Source: Acridotheres tristis
Lineage: Eukaryota; Chordata; Aves; Passeriformes; Sturnidae
DNA length: 64,000 bases
Reading direction: 5' to 3'
Assembly: GCA_037013685.1 (NCBI GenBank)
Contig: CM072886.1
Location: forward strand, 84,512,922 to 84,576,921
The position numbers were made by a program, and so were the translations under genes. This document shows, piece by piece, positions 53,200-64,000 of the stretch (within the stretch, counting starts at the first letter, position 1; the number at the start of each line of letters is the position of its first letter). The notes under the pieces were generated by a model. The model had not been told where the DNA came from. It ran no database searches and saw only the letters and a list, made by a program, of their open reading frames with translations.

Positions 53200-53840
53200 C
53201 TGAGGCAAATTAAGTGTGTCTATATCTTTCTTGAAGTGTAATGGCCAAAACAGATACAATATTTGAATTTCACAATACAGAACAAAGCTAAAGTTTCAAC
53301 TCCACATCCTCTGGATTATACCACCAATTAGTCATGCCAATAACAATACATGCACACACCTCTTCTTTGTCAACCATACTGCAGTTTTGGCTCTCATTTT
53401 ATAATCCATGGTGAGGAACAGGGTGGCAGGAGGAACTTAACAGATGTTCTCCATTTTATTTTGACCTAAATATAAAGCATTCCACTTATTGTTCTAAATC
53501 AAATCCTATTCTCTCAGGCCACCTTTCCAACATTTAAGATTTTTCTCAATTGCCACCCCACCTTTGTGAAACTGCATTTATTCCCAAATACATCTTGTCT
53601 TCAGATTTCATACCCATACTCTAATTAGCCAGTATGAACAAGAACAGTTAGATGAAACACTTATAAAAATCCCATACAATATGCTTTCCTTGCTGAAAGA
53701 CAACTACTAAAAAAACCTCTGCTACTGTTAACCTAATGAGTTTACACACATCCTAAAATAGCTTTTTTTTTTCTAGGCCATATTTCCTTAGCTGGCTCTG
53801 TAACAGTATCACATGTGGCTTTCTCCAGTCCACAAGTTTC
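53200..53840 (-). mobile_element. Possible ancient CR1/L3-type LINE remnant
   Basis: The plus-strand stretch CTTGAAGTGTAATGGCCAAA followed by ACAATATTTGAATTTCACAA resembles, with many changes, the inverted ORF2 C-terminal part of old CR1/L3 elements. Farther on, CTGTAACAGTATCACATGTG with GGCTTTCTCCAGTCCACAAG resembles another inverted LINE stretch. The match is weak and by eye only. Confidence 0.35.
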
Positions 53841-53887
53841 CTGTTAAAGAGGATATTACATTGCCTTGATTATGCACTTCTGATCTT

Positions 53888-54580
53888 CATAGAACCATAG
53901 AAAGGTTTGGATTGGAAAGAACCCTAAAGACCATCCAGTTCCAGCCTTCCACCACAGGCAGGGACACCTTCCACCAGAACAGGTTGCTGAAAGCCCCATA
54001 CAATCTGACCTTGAGTACTTCCAGGGACTGGGCATCCATAACATCTCTGGGAAACCTGTTCTCGTGCCTTACCACCCTCACAACAAAGTTCTTTTTATAT
54101 CTAATCTGTATATACCCTCTTTCAGTCTAAAGCCATTATCCATTGTCCTGTAATTATCTGTCCTTGTAAAAAGTCCCTCCCCAGCTCTCTTTTAGTTCTC
54201 TTTAGGTACTGGAAGGTCTAAGGTCTCCTTGGAGCCCTCTCTTCTCCAGGCAGAACAGCTCCAAACCTCTCAGCCTGTCTGCACGGAGACATGCTCCAGC
54301 CCTCTGACCATCTTTGTGTCCCTCTTCTGCACTCCCTCCAGCAGGTGCACATGCCTTCTTTACTGGAGGCCCAGAGCTGGACACGGCACTGCAGGTGGGG
54401 TCTCACCAGAGCAGAGCAGAGGGGCAGAGTCCCCCACCCCCTTGCCCTGCTGGCCACGCTGCTTTGGATGCAGCCCAGGACATGGTCATCCTTCTGGGCT
54501 GTGAGTGCCCATGGCTGGGGCATGCCGAGCTTCTCATCCAAAACCACTCCCCACACAACCTGCACTTGTATCCCAGGCCA
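53888..54580 (-). mobile_element. CR1 LINE, inverted 3' part about 690 bases
   Basis: On the plus strand it starts with the inverted 3' tail (CATAGAACCATAGAAAGG, GATTGGAAAGAACCC) and runs through CACCTTCCACCAGAACAGGT, TTCTCCAGGCAGAACAGCTC, CCAGAGCTGGACACGGCACT and GCAGCCCAGGACATGGTC. It is better preserved than the other copies here, but open frames across it on both strands do not give an intact ORF2. The tail lies at the left end, so the element reads on the minus strand, in the same direction as GALNT1. It abuts an LTR fragment at about 54581. Confidence 0.9.
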
Positions 54581-54775
54581 ATTCCCCATCCCCCCACCTC
54601 CTGCCTGTATACTGGGCATGATGTTTGGTGGTATGGAATATTCCTTCAGTTTGGGCCAGCTGACCTGGCCGTTCTCCCTCCCAGCTTTTTGCACACTCTC
54701 TCACCATCAAGAGCATGAGGCACTAAAAGTTCCTTGCCTTGGAGTAAGTCCCACTTAGCAACAACTAAAACATCA
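54581..54775 (-). mobile_element. ERV LTR fragment, 5' half, same family as 35839-36382
   Basis: Read on the minus strand it gives GATGTTTTAGTTGTTGCTAA, AAGCTGGGAGGGAGAACGGC, CAGCTGGCCCAAACTGAA, GGAATATTCCATACCACC and a degraded TATA region. These are the same words and order as the 5' half of the LTR at 35839. The extreme 5' end and the 3' half are absent; the CR1 lies directly where the 3' half should continue. Confidence 0.7.
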
Positions 54776-56589
54776 ACAGCTAAAACAAATTTTAGCCAGT
54801 CAGTCTAATATGCTGACCAGATTCATAACCACAATGTTTGTAGAATGCAAAATATAACTATCTCATATTTAAGCAAGTGGCTATACTGAATAGTCTCAAT
54901 ATTTGCATTCTTATTACGTAGAGAACTTCCTTCTGACACATTTAACGTTAAAAACAATCATGCAGAGCTATCTATGCCAAATGAAATAGCTATCCCTACT
55001 TGTCACACCCCACTTACCACTTTCACCTCTTCTTAAATATAACACGGACTTTCTGTATGATTTTTTAGCCATGCATTTTTAGCCACCTTTCTAGCCTGTG
55101 CAATTTCTTTTATATTCAGTGAAACACCTCCCAACACACAAAAAATCATGCACGTGTCATAAAATATGGAACCAACTCCATTGCATCAACCTTTTTTTTT
55201 CTACCAGCTCAATACAGTGATATGACCCTGCACAAGGTCAGAAAAATTAGTGCAAGAAACTGAACAAAAAAGCATTAAATTATTAGGGTGCCATTAAACT
55301 CTGAAGAAAACAGACTTGCAACACTGAGAAAACCACAGCATCTTCCTGTTATTCTTGAAGTGACCAAAAATATGTAAAAAACCCCAAAGTGTACAACAGA
55401 ACAACCACAGGTTTGTTCCATAAGTCTCCATGGCTTTATCTTATAACAGAAAGACAGCAAGGGGAAAAAAAATCTTGTGAGTAAATCTTTCTTAATGGAT
55501 ACAATCCAAAGATTTTTTCCCCTGCATGCAATTTGTCAGAAAGAAAATATTCATAGGCGTCATTTATATTAGAATCAGCAAAACCATATAGACAAGTATT
55601 ATGTTTAACAGCTCTTAAGTACACACTGCTATCATATTATCTCACCAAAACTTAGGAAAAAACTGTCAAGGTAACAGTTGCTTTGATCAGACTGACATCT
55701 AAAGTGTATGTCATTACTTTTCTTGGCCTTCACTAGTAACCAAGCAATGATTTTGGCACACTCAGTCATGCAAACAATGCAGCAGCACCTTCCTCTCATA
55801 GCTCTCCTGCTGCCCATGGGGACAAGGACTCAAAGCAACACAAGCAGTGTATGAAAGGGAGCAAGAGTGATTGAACCCACAGAGGTATTTTGAAGTAAAT
55901 ATAATTTTTAGAAGTCAACTGTAAAATGCACCCCAACCTGTACCCCAAAATCAAGACTACTGAAAAGTTCATTTTCATGTTGCTTGAAAGTGCTACACTG
56001 CTGGAAAGCACCAGAAAAACATAAAAATACAAGACAGTCTACTGCTCTCACCAGTGAAGTGTATACTGTCATATTCAGCATCATTACTAAATCCCTTTGG
56101 ACTGTAAGAAATAGCTTTTCATAATTCAAACTACCTACACAGAATTGTTCAACTCACCAAAAAAGAAGAAAAAGACAAAACCTCAAATTATTTACAAATC
56201 AGGAGAAGCACTGCAGGTTTGTGAAGATGATAAAAATCTTTTTTTAACTATCATGATTCTAAAACATTAGTAAGGCGATCAGCAAAACCAGTTTATTTTG
56301 ATAGCATTAACTTACATCAGCTTTAAGCAGGAGCACAGAGCATCAATCCAGGCATGCTTGCCTCCAGTGGGACTATCAACAAAGAGTTGTGTGTTGACTG
56401 CTGAGAGCTGGCAGACACCCTCTGCACCTTCTCTTCAGCCACCAGGAAACACTACCCTCATTGTTTCACAAGTATGCAAAGCAACCAGCACTGGTGTGTA
56501 TGGAGGATGTGAGCCACAGTGAAAAACGCATTAGACACCTCTCAGCTCCTTCCATTAACAAAACATTCACTATGAAGGAATCCAGAAGC

Positions 56590-56604
56590 AAAAAAAAAAA
56601 AAAA
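56590..56604. repeat. Poly-A run of about 15
   Basis: This is a simple A homopolymer in the 5' intron or flank with no recognised retrocopy before it. Confidence 0.85.
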
Positions 56605-59600
56605 TAACGTTTGTGTCAACTGAAGTTTTTTGTTTGCATTGTTTGTTTACAAAGAGTGGGTAGTGTAGTTTTCCAGTAATGTTTCCACTGTAATAAGCTA
56701 TGAAAACAAAGACTGAGAGGTACTTTGCTCTAAATACTCCACCTTCCTATCCAATTTCAACTCCAGTCTTGTCTTCTCACCCCTTGCTGGAAGAGCTCAG
56801 GTGGGACCAGCAGCAGATGCACATCCCCAGCAATACAGACAACAATTTCCTGTGCAAAGGGCACTGACTTTGGACCTCACCAGCAACTCTTCACCACAAG
56901 TCACACGAAGCTCAGGAGACATCAGATGGTTATCACTTACTCTTAACAGATCAAGTCATCTTTCTCCAAAAACACGAGCATGGCAACAGCCTTAGACCAA
57001 GCAGCAGCAGCCAGGCAGAAACATCAGCCCCTCCAGGGTACAAACCAGCAGTAACCCCAGCTACCCATATGTGTGTGCATCTGCATAGCCACGTACACAA
57101 TGCGAATTTCTTCACTTAGTTTTTACAAATGTGACTCCCTTTCCATTTTCAGAATACTGCTCTTTGCTGGAAAAATTTATATTAACAATGGCAAACATAT
57201 TAATGAGAGTCCCTTCAGCTGAGAAAAATGGGGCTTTAACATTTTCTAGTCTTCCTTAACTCATGAGAAAAGACTAAATGTTTCCAGATCTACTGAGTAA
57301 AAACATCCTATTTAATAATGAATGCAAAATAGCTAAATACATAACTACATTAAAATCAATGACAGCTGCCCTCATAAATTTTACATTCTGTAAAATTGCA
57401 TGCCTTATGATCAATGCTCTTTTCAACAGCATGTAGAGGGCTTCAGGAGAGCTGCCTGCTTTATTCTAGGTTTAATATTCAAATGAATAATCTGCAACCT
57501 CTCTGATCTGAAGCAAAACACCCAGATAGTGGTAAAGCTTACAGGTGTGGATGGCATGAGAGAACAGAGATTAGGGGAAAAAATATATATGTGAGTTATT
57601 CCCATACCCATTTCATTCATTTCCACTGATAATTACTAATGGAACTACAGAGTGAAATAACTACAAATATTTCTCATTATCTCAGAGATGATCAGAGGGA
57701 TGTAAAGTTACAGGCATTCAAATACACTGTTTTAATGGTGCTTAGAAGTCCACAAACTCTGCCTTCCATGGGCCAAGAAATCAGTTTGCAACTGTTAACA
57801 TCTGCAGGACAACAAAGTTACAGCAACTCTATCCTATATGCAGAGAAAGAACTACAGATTTATTCTACTTCTAATCAAAGGCTTAGATTTTTTTAATTCA
57901 CACACACACACTGTTATAGCAGGAATTATAGCACATTACTTAGAGTGAGAAAAGTGGGAGGGGGAGGTAACTGAGCAAGATCCAAAGACTTGCCATTCAC
58001 AAGAGGCAGTACTGGAAATAAATCAACCGGTAAATTTGCAAAAGCAAATGTCACATTTACACAATGCTTCTCAACATTTACAAAGGGCGTCAATGATATT
58101 AATATTTTCTCACAAAGATAATAAACAAAGTGCTATGTGGTAGAAAACTCCCAAATTAAAACCACTGCTTCACACATCTAATTATGACTCTTTGGACACT
58201 GAGAAATCATTTCTTGCAGCACTCTGGCATGAGACAGACCACATCTATTCAGCTCTACAGCTTCATTGCAAAAGAAATATAAATATTAGATTTCTAAATT
58301 AAACCATTTGTGTCAGTATACAGAGCTAAAAAAGGCTGTTTATATATTTACCAACTTACGAGCCAAATGAAACTATTAAAAACCCCTCACAAATCTAACA
58401 GGAACTAGTTTCTTGCACTATGTAATTAGCACTTGTTAATCAAACAGGAAAATGAGAAAACTGTATCCTTGTCCACAAGCTTTTACTAAGTCTTATATTA
58501 CCACACATTACAATATTAGCCCCCAGTAGAGAGAGCTGTTAAAGAGGTGAGCAAGCATATCATAACTCCAAAGTCCAAAATAACACATTGCTTATTAGGA
58601 GGACTTTAACTCAGGGAACAGTTAAGTTTACAGTACACAAAAGGAAACCTGCTGAAAAAAGTTACTCTAGGGCACAGACAACCTCCCCTAGGAAAAAGAA
58701 AAAAATAAAGTCTGGCCTAGGGACTCAGTCCTTTGAAATTATTAATGTTCTATTTAAAAACAAAGTTTTGTGGTGAGGGAAATAAATAGTGAAGAGGGAA
58801 TGGTTTTCTGCCTTCTGCCAGATTTAAAGCTTTTCAGTAAGACTGTCTGTCAGTGTCAACAGGAGAAAACATACCCAAACCAACAAACTTCTTGGCTGAG
58901 CATATGTCTTCATGCACAAATACTAACCCTCCCACAGAAATTCTAGTTTCGGATATATGCATCTGCCTCTAGGCAAAGCTCTGCTGCTTGCAACAGTATC
59001 TGAAATTTGGCTGAGCTGACAAATGACTATCATTTCTCACTTGCAAGAGTAGCAAGATCACTTTAAACAACAACAGCAAAAAAATATTCCTTTCTTCTTA
59101 CTAAAATAAAGCAGACAAACTTTTTCTGGCTTCAGGTGAGATAATGGTCCCTAATTCAGGAAGTTTTGTTTACCACGGAGGAACACAGGAAACATTACGT
59201 GATCAAGTTTCCAAAACAATGGATTCAGTTAGTAATACAGATCCCAATTTTTTTCTTGTCCCTTTTTTGGAAAGTCAGTAACTACTTTCAGGTAGTTGAA
59301 ACAGCATCCCGAGAGCCATTAACACTGTCAAAACAAGGATGAGGAAACTGCGACAATAACCCAATGAATTAGCTTTTCTAAAAAAAGCACTGCTGTTTTA
59401 ATGCAGCCTTTGGCAATGCAGCAATCCAGCCCACAGTTTCCCAAATCATGCTGCAAACCTTCAGGTTTCTTCCTAGAAATATCCCATTTCATTTGATTTA
59501 CTAATTGCTGAGTCAGTCTGCTGTTTGCAGCATCTTTCTTTTTACAAGCACAAACCCAAAAGATACAGGAAACAAGGTATGCCAGTTTACATACATATCA

Positions 59601-62600
59601 TGCTTAAAAGAAGTGGAAAAAAAAAAAAACAAAAACCAAAAAGGAATGCTGAAAATCAGCACTGCAGCTCAAGGACTGCATAATAACACCCCTAGTTCCT
59701 AAGCATTTGCTCTATCTCCACACTCCTTTCTGACAACATCACAGTTGAGTACAGATCAGAGCTAATTCAGCACGGAAATATACTGCAATCGAGACATTTT
59801 TGCAATCTATTTCACAATACTTGCCTAAGGAAGGAAAAGAATGCCCAGCAAAAGACTTTACTTCAGCAGCAGGGGCAGACATATGAAGCTAAGAACCTAA
59901 TTCTTAAATTTTGAAAGTTGCCACTGTTCTTACAATAAATCTCAACATGCCTATTATGTGGTAATTATATCTTCTATTTTCTCCAATTCTGTAGTGTTTT
60001 TCAGTTATTCTGTATCAGTTTTCCACCTCAATTTTACCAGCTCTTTAGCAGCTGAGCCACAAACATTGTTAATTACATCATAACATCATGAGGAAAGGAT
60101 TATTAATCTGATATTTGGCAGAATGCTTCAGGGAATGAGAAACTTTCATTACTGGAAATCTCCATCAGTTATTCAGATATGAATTTGGCTATTTAGCATT
60201 TTCAATAACTAGAAAGACATGAGTTGTTTCCCTAAACACCTGAGTGATTCAGGCTGAGGAATAATTCTTGCCTGAATATTCCAGAAAGAGATGAAACAGG
60301 AATCTTCTATATAGAGGCTCATTCTAGTGTACATCAAAAGCTAGGTAGCAATATGAAAACATGCAGAATGTTTAAGTTTCTAATAAGCCCCTAAAAACAA
60401 AATTACTTAAGATAAAATAGTGCAACAAGTAGGCTAAGCCCCTGATATGTTGAAGGGAAAGTCAGGATATTGAGAACTGTGACTATGAAAATCGGAACTT
60501 TTTATTTTATAAGTGGGTCTGCTATGCTTAAGAACATTTCAGCAAGCATCAAAATGAAAGAAGGTACCTTTTAAAAACACAATTAAATGAAAAGCAACAA
60601 AAAATTATTGTACTACTTTTCTTCAGTCAACACAGAATTATTTTTATTCCTTTAGACACATGGGAAAAAAGTTTGGAAGCACTATACTGCCTTAAACCAC
60701 TTTCCCCAAGATATGTAACTTGTCATGCAGCAAAAGAAGCAGGGAGCTCTCAACACTTCTGCCAACCTCAGGACAGACCAAAACAAAGCTTCCCAATTCA
60801 TTCAGCTCTCAGCTCAAAGCTATATGCTTTGCAAATGACTCCTCAACATTTGCTCAAGTGGAAAGTATCAACTAACTTTTTTGTATAGGTTACTATGCCA
60901 TTTAAAGACTCAAATTCAACTCATCACTAATAACTAAAAAAGAGAAAGCAGTGCCAGCTCAAACAGCGTTTCTAAAACATTCCTCTGCAACTGAAAACCT
61001 CAGGCTTGCAAATTCCTCCCTGTGAGGCTCCCACCAAAATGGAAGACCATCCATTTGTCAAAATACCTGAGCTGGGTTTCCATGATAATAAATGAATATC
61101 TAGCTTCAAAATACTTGATATAAAATTAAGAAGAATCAACTTATAAGTAGTAGTTCAAGTGCTTCATCAGCTTCAAAAGAGTAGCAAATGCTGACAATGG
61201 TCATTTACTTTGCAAGCTGAAGAGTTCTACAGACCAAGAATGCTCAAACCAGTGATTTGTCAGCATTGCTCTTAGATTTGTAGCAAAAAGTGTTGCACAT
61301 CTCCAGAAAGCAAGTTCTAAATAAACTCTAAATAAAAATATGATGATTTAAATACAATCCTTTCAGCAAAAGTCTTATCAACCTTCCATATTAATGGGGA
61401 AATTACATACAGAATGGAAAATTAAATTTGATTTTCTAAACCATAATGACATCCTGCTTATTCATCAAGAATGAATATGGCAAAATGTTTGTAAAAGACT
61501 TTTAGTTCAGTGTTATCTTCAGCACATGAATGTAAAAGAAAATTACATGTATTTAAAGAACATGTACATCTATTTTCTTATATATGGTCCACGGTTTGGA
61601 ATACCATGTAAATTTTTGCTCAAGTTACATCATGTGTTATCCAAATACATATACTGTCCTTCTCACCTCCCCAGCAATTATTCCAACACACCCCAAGACT
61701 ATATTGTTGTGCCCTATGCTGGAAATGAAAACAGGGAACGTGCCTATTCTACACTTCACTGGGGCATATAAACCCATCCCAGATCTTGCAAAGATCCCAC
61801 TGGTATTTTCCCGGAAACTAAATCCTATGTCAAGATGTGCCCTTGTCAGAGTCAAGAAGAGTAGGAAGGAAGAAGGTCAAACTGATTTTTTCCTATGTGA
61901 AATTGGCTAGACAGGCAAACCATGCTAGTCAAAACTTTTACCTGTAAATAGGTAAATTGTTCCCAGTCAACACTTCCACATTCCCTTCACAGTTCTGGAT
62001 TTACTGTCTCTTTTCCTATTACCTTGCTATACCTCTGTAACGTCGCTATTTAACAAAAGAAATAGTGAAATATTATTGAGCCACTGAAGTATTTTGTTAT
62101 CTTCTAGAGCAACACATTTTATTCTCTCTTGCAACTTTTCTCTTCCCTTTTCCTACAGGTTTTATGTTGCCCAGTATCTGTCTGCCTTTATTTTGAGCCC
62201 CTGATGAACATCTGCCTAATTCTGACACAATGCAAACTACTTTTACCTGCTAAAAGACTCTTCATAGCAACACTCATGCCATCCAAAAACTCAAATATTT
62301 GTTCTTTGTTCTTTGAGGCAATCTACTTCTGCAATAATTTTCCACAAAGCAATGTCTCATTATCAGATTTTGGATTATTTTTTTAAAGCAGAGGCCTAGC
62401 CTTTAACTATTTACAAGGTATATACTTACTGAAATAATTCTAAGTTGAGGAGCCAACAGTACAGTTTTTCAATATCGTGACCCAGTGATTTACTTATAAA
62501 GCTTTGAAAAGTATGTCAATGACTCAAGAACATCACCAGAATGACAGGAATTTTGAGTGCAGCAGGATGTTTTATATTACATGCAATTTGGAATTTTTTT

Positions 62601-63724
62601 GCTAACATGCAGTGTAATCCCCGTTAGAAAGACCAAGATAAACATATAATTCAGATACCATTACCAAGAGATCAAAAAATAGTTACAATGCACCTTGAGA
62701 CAACCTACACTTTCTCTTAGGATATAGTAATTTCAAGGCTTCAAGTAACCAGCTCCTTTACTGATTACACTGATTGCCAAGAAAGCTGTTATTATATGTT
62801 ACATGTACAAAAAGCAGATAACTCAGGTAAAAACTGGAATGAAAGTATACCAATTTTAAAAGCAATGTTTAAAATATGTCCATTCTTACACTAAAATTTC
62901 ACTTTAGTAACAGTCAAGTCTTTAAAATCATATCAACTACTATCATTCATTCAGAATGTCAAGAAAATTGTTTATATTATTATTTGGAATATGAGAAGTT
63001 TTTTATAATAGTTGCCACGACATTACAGTGTAGAAAACATGTCAACCAAAGAAACAAGGTCATAACTAAATATCCAACAACTGAATTTTAAAGTTCCTTT
63101 ATTCAATTTTTGAACTTTAGAAAGTTGTTTTATTTATGTTCTCATATCACTCTTCTGTGCAAGCAGCTGTCAAAGTTAAGAAAGAAATCTCAGTTTCCCC
63201 AATAAGGTGCCCAGTTTAATTTTAGTGCAGGAAATATAGCACAAAGACAGCAAATTAAGATTCTTTCCTTCCTTTTCCTCATGCAACTCAGAAAGCAAAT
63301 AACCTAGGTTATCACTCTCCTTAGTTACATCAGCTTACATACTTCATATGTATGAGCAATACATGAATCTTCTCATCTAGTCTATAGTCTGCTCTCCTGT
63401 GCTCTTCTTTGGTTTTCCAACAGAGGAACAGGAGATGTCATACTTACAAAATAGCTAATTGTCTCTTCTACAGGCAGCTTTCAACTATTCTCATTATGAA
63501 TAAAAGATATGAAAATAATTCTTTCCATAAATTCAGACCAAACAGTTCCTCGGCAAACTGTGGAAACTCTGTTTCAGGGAGAAGAAACATGATCAACCAT
63601 TCATTAATGTAAGCAGAGTGGTTTAACTTCTACCACTATGCTCTTCTAATAAACTACCCTGTAGCACCAGCTGGATGCTTTTTATAATTTAAAAGGACCA
63701 GCTGCAGTACCAGCCACAACACAG

Positions 63725-63818
63725 TGAAAAAAACCAACAACAATAACAAAAAAACAACCAAACAAAAACAAACAAAAACCCAAACAAACAAAAAACAAAC
63801 AAACGAACAAAACCAACC
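63725..63818. repeat. CAAA-type simple repeat
   Basis: About 95 bases are made of CAAA, CAAAA and AACAA units with only occasional interruptions. The reverse complement gives a long open frame rich in Leu, Val, Phe and Cys that is an artefact of the repeat. Confidence 0.9.
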
Positions 63819-64000
63819 TATGCTGATGCTGAGAAATAAATAATGGTCTACCTGCAAACAGATCTTGTTAAAACAATTTATTCTGCCTTGTGGAAAGCAG
63901 AACTTTTGGGTTTATCTTCTACAGACAACAATAACCTCAGCATCTTGCTGCTGATGCCCCTTACAAGCTCTCCTTTATTCCTCCACCTCTGAAATGTCCA

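Larger units (their letters stand above)
34705..64000 (-). other. GALNT1 5' intron or upstream flank
   Basis: Because a splice acceptor precedes the 5' UTR at 34704, sequence to the right is intronic until the unseen upstream exon. No CpG-rich promoter block is visible through 64000. Transposon remnants occupy parts of 35.8-36.4, 39.0-40.0, 42.1, 50.1-50.9 and 53.2-54.8 kb. Between these, at 36383-38959, 39962-42082, 42136-50154, 50876-53199 and 54776-64000, I see AT-rich noncoding DNA with only simple repeats and no supportable gene. Confidence 0.65.

Noticed and set aside
54218..54758. Several long open frames on both strands (up to 158 codons)
   Set aside because: The sequence is an inverted CR1 3' part and an LTR piece; the frames do not follow CR1 ORF2 and come from its GC-rich composition.
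63654..63857. Minus-strand open frame of hydrophobic and Cys residues resembling a membrane peptide
   Set aside because: It is the translation of a CAAA-type simple repeat in reverse.
1..64000. tRNA, rRNA, snoRNA, microRNA or CRISPR features
   Set aside because: No cloverleaf boxes, rRNA words or spaced direct repeats were recognised; small hairpin RNAs cannot be excluded by eye.

Overview
The window looks like avian nuclear DNA, most likely from a songbird. It is AT-rich and intron-dominated. It carries CR1 LINE 3' ends and two LTR families that I recognise as common in passerine genomes. There are no operons, tRNAs, rRNAs or CRISPR arrays, and almost every open frame longer than 60 codons is chance, a shadow of an exon, or decayed transposon.

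One protein-coding gene is supported: GALNT1, polypeptide N-acetylgalactosaminyltransferase 1, on the minus strand. Seven coding exons (34476-34614, 27620-27794, 14216-14382, 8299-8506, 6610-6780, 5209-5326 and 4063-4243) join in frame through GT-AG introns. They give residues 1-386 of an enzyme that is 559 residues long in human. They cover the signal anchor, the stem, the whole first catalytic subdomain with DAH (D209, H211), and the Gal/GalNAc-T motif up to H344. The linker and the ricin-type lectin domain must lie beyond the left edge. A 90-base 5' UTR piece precedes the ATG behind a splice acceptor, so at least one further noncoding exon and the promoter are upstream. No CpG-island promoter is visible from 34705 to 64000, so they are probably outside the window.

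Layout: 1-4062 is part of the intron after the last visible exon. From 4063 to 34704 lie the seven exons and six full introns (about 1.0, 1.3, 1.5, 5.7, 13.2 and 6.7 kb). From 34705 to 64000 is the 5' intron or upstream DNA. Repeats are mostly in the large introns: CR1 at 17858-18364, 21121-21190, 38960-39961 (broken), 42083-42135 and 53888-54580. One LTR family has copies at 17365-17628 (+), 35839-36382 (+, near full length) and 54581-54775 (-). An ERVL-like LTR lies at 50155-50875 (-). Simple repeats occur throughout.

The most unusual signal is coding exon 3 (14216-14382). Its third codon positions are 53/55 G or C and it holds about 20 CpGs, while neighbouring exons and introns are AT-rich. 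It also carries a cluster of amino-acid differences from the human protein as I recall it. I found no convincing undescribed biological system; the findings are modest leads.
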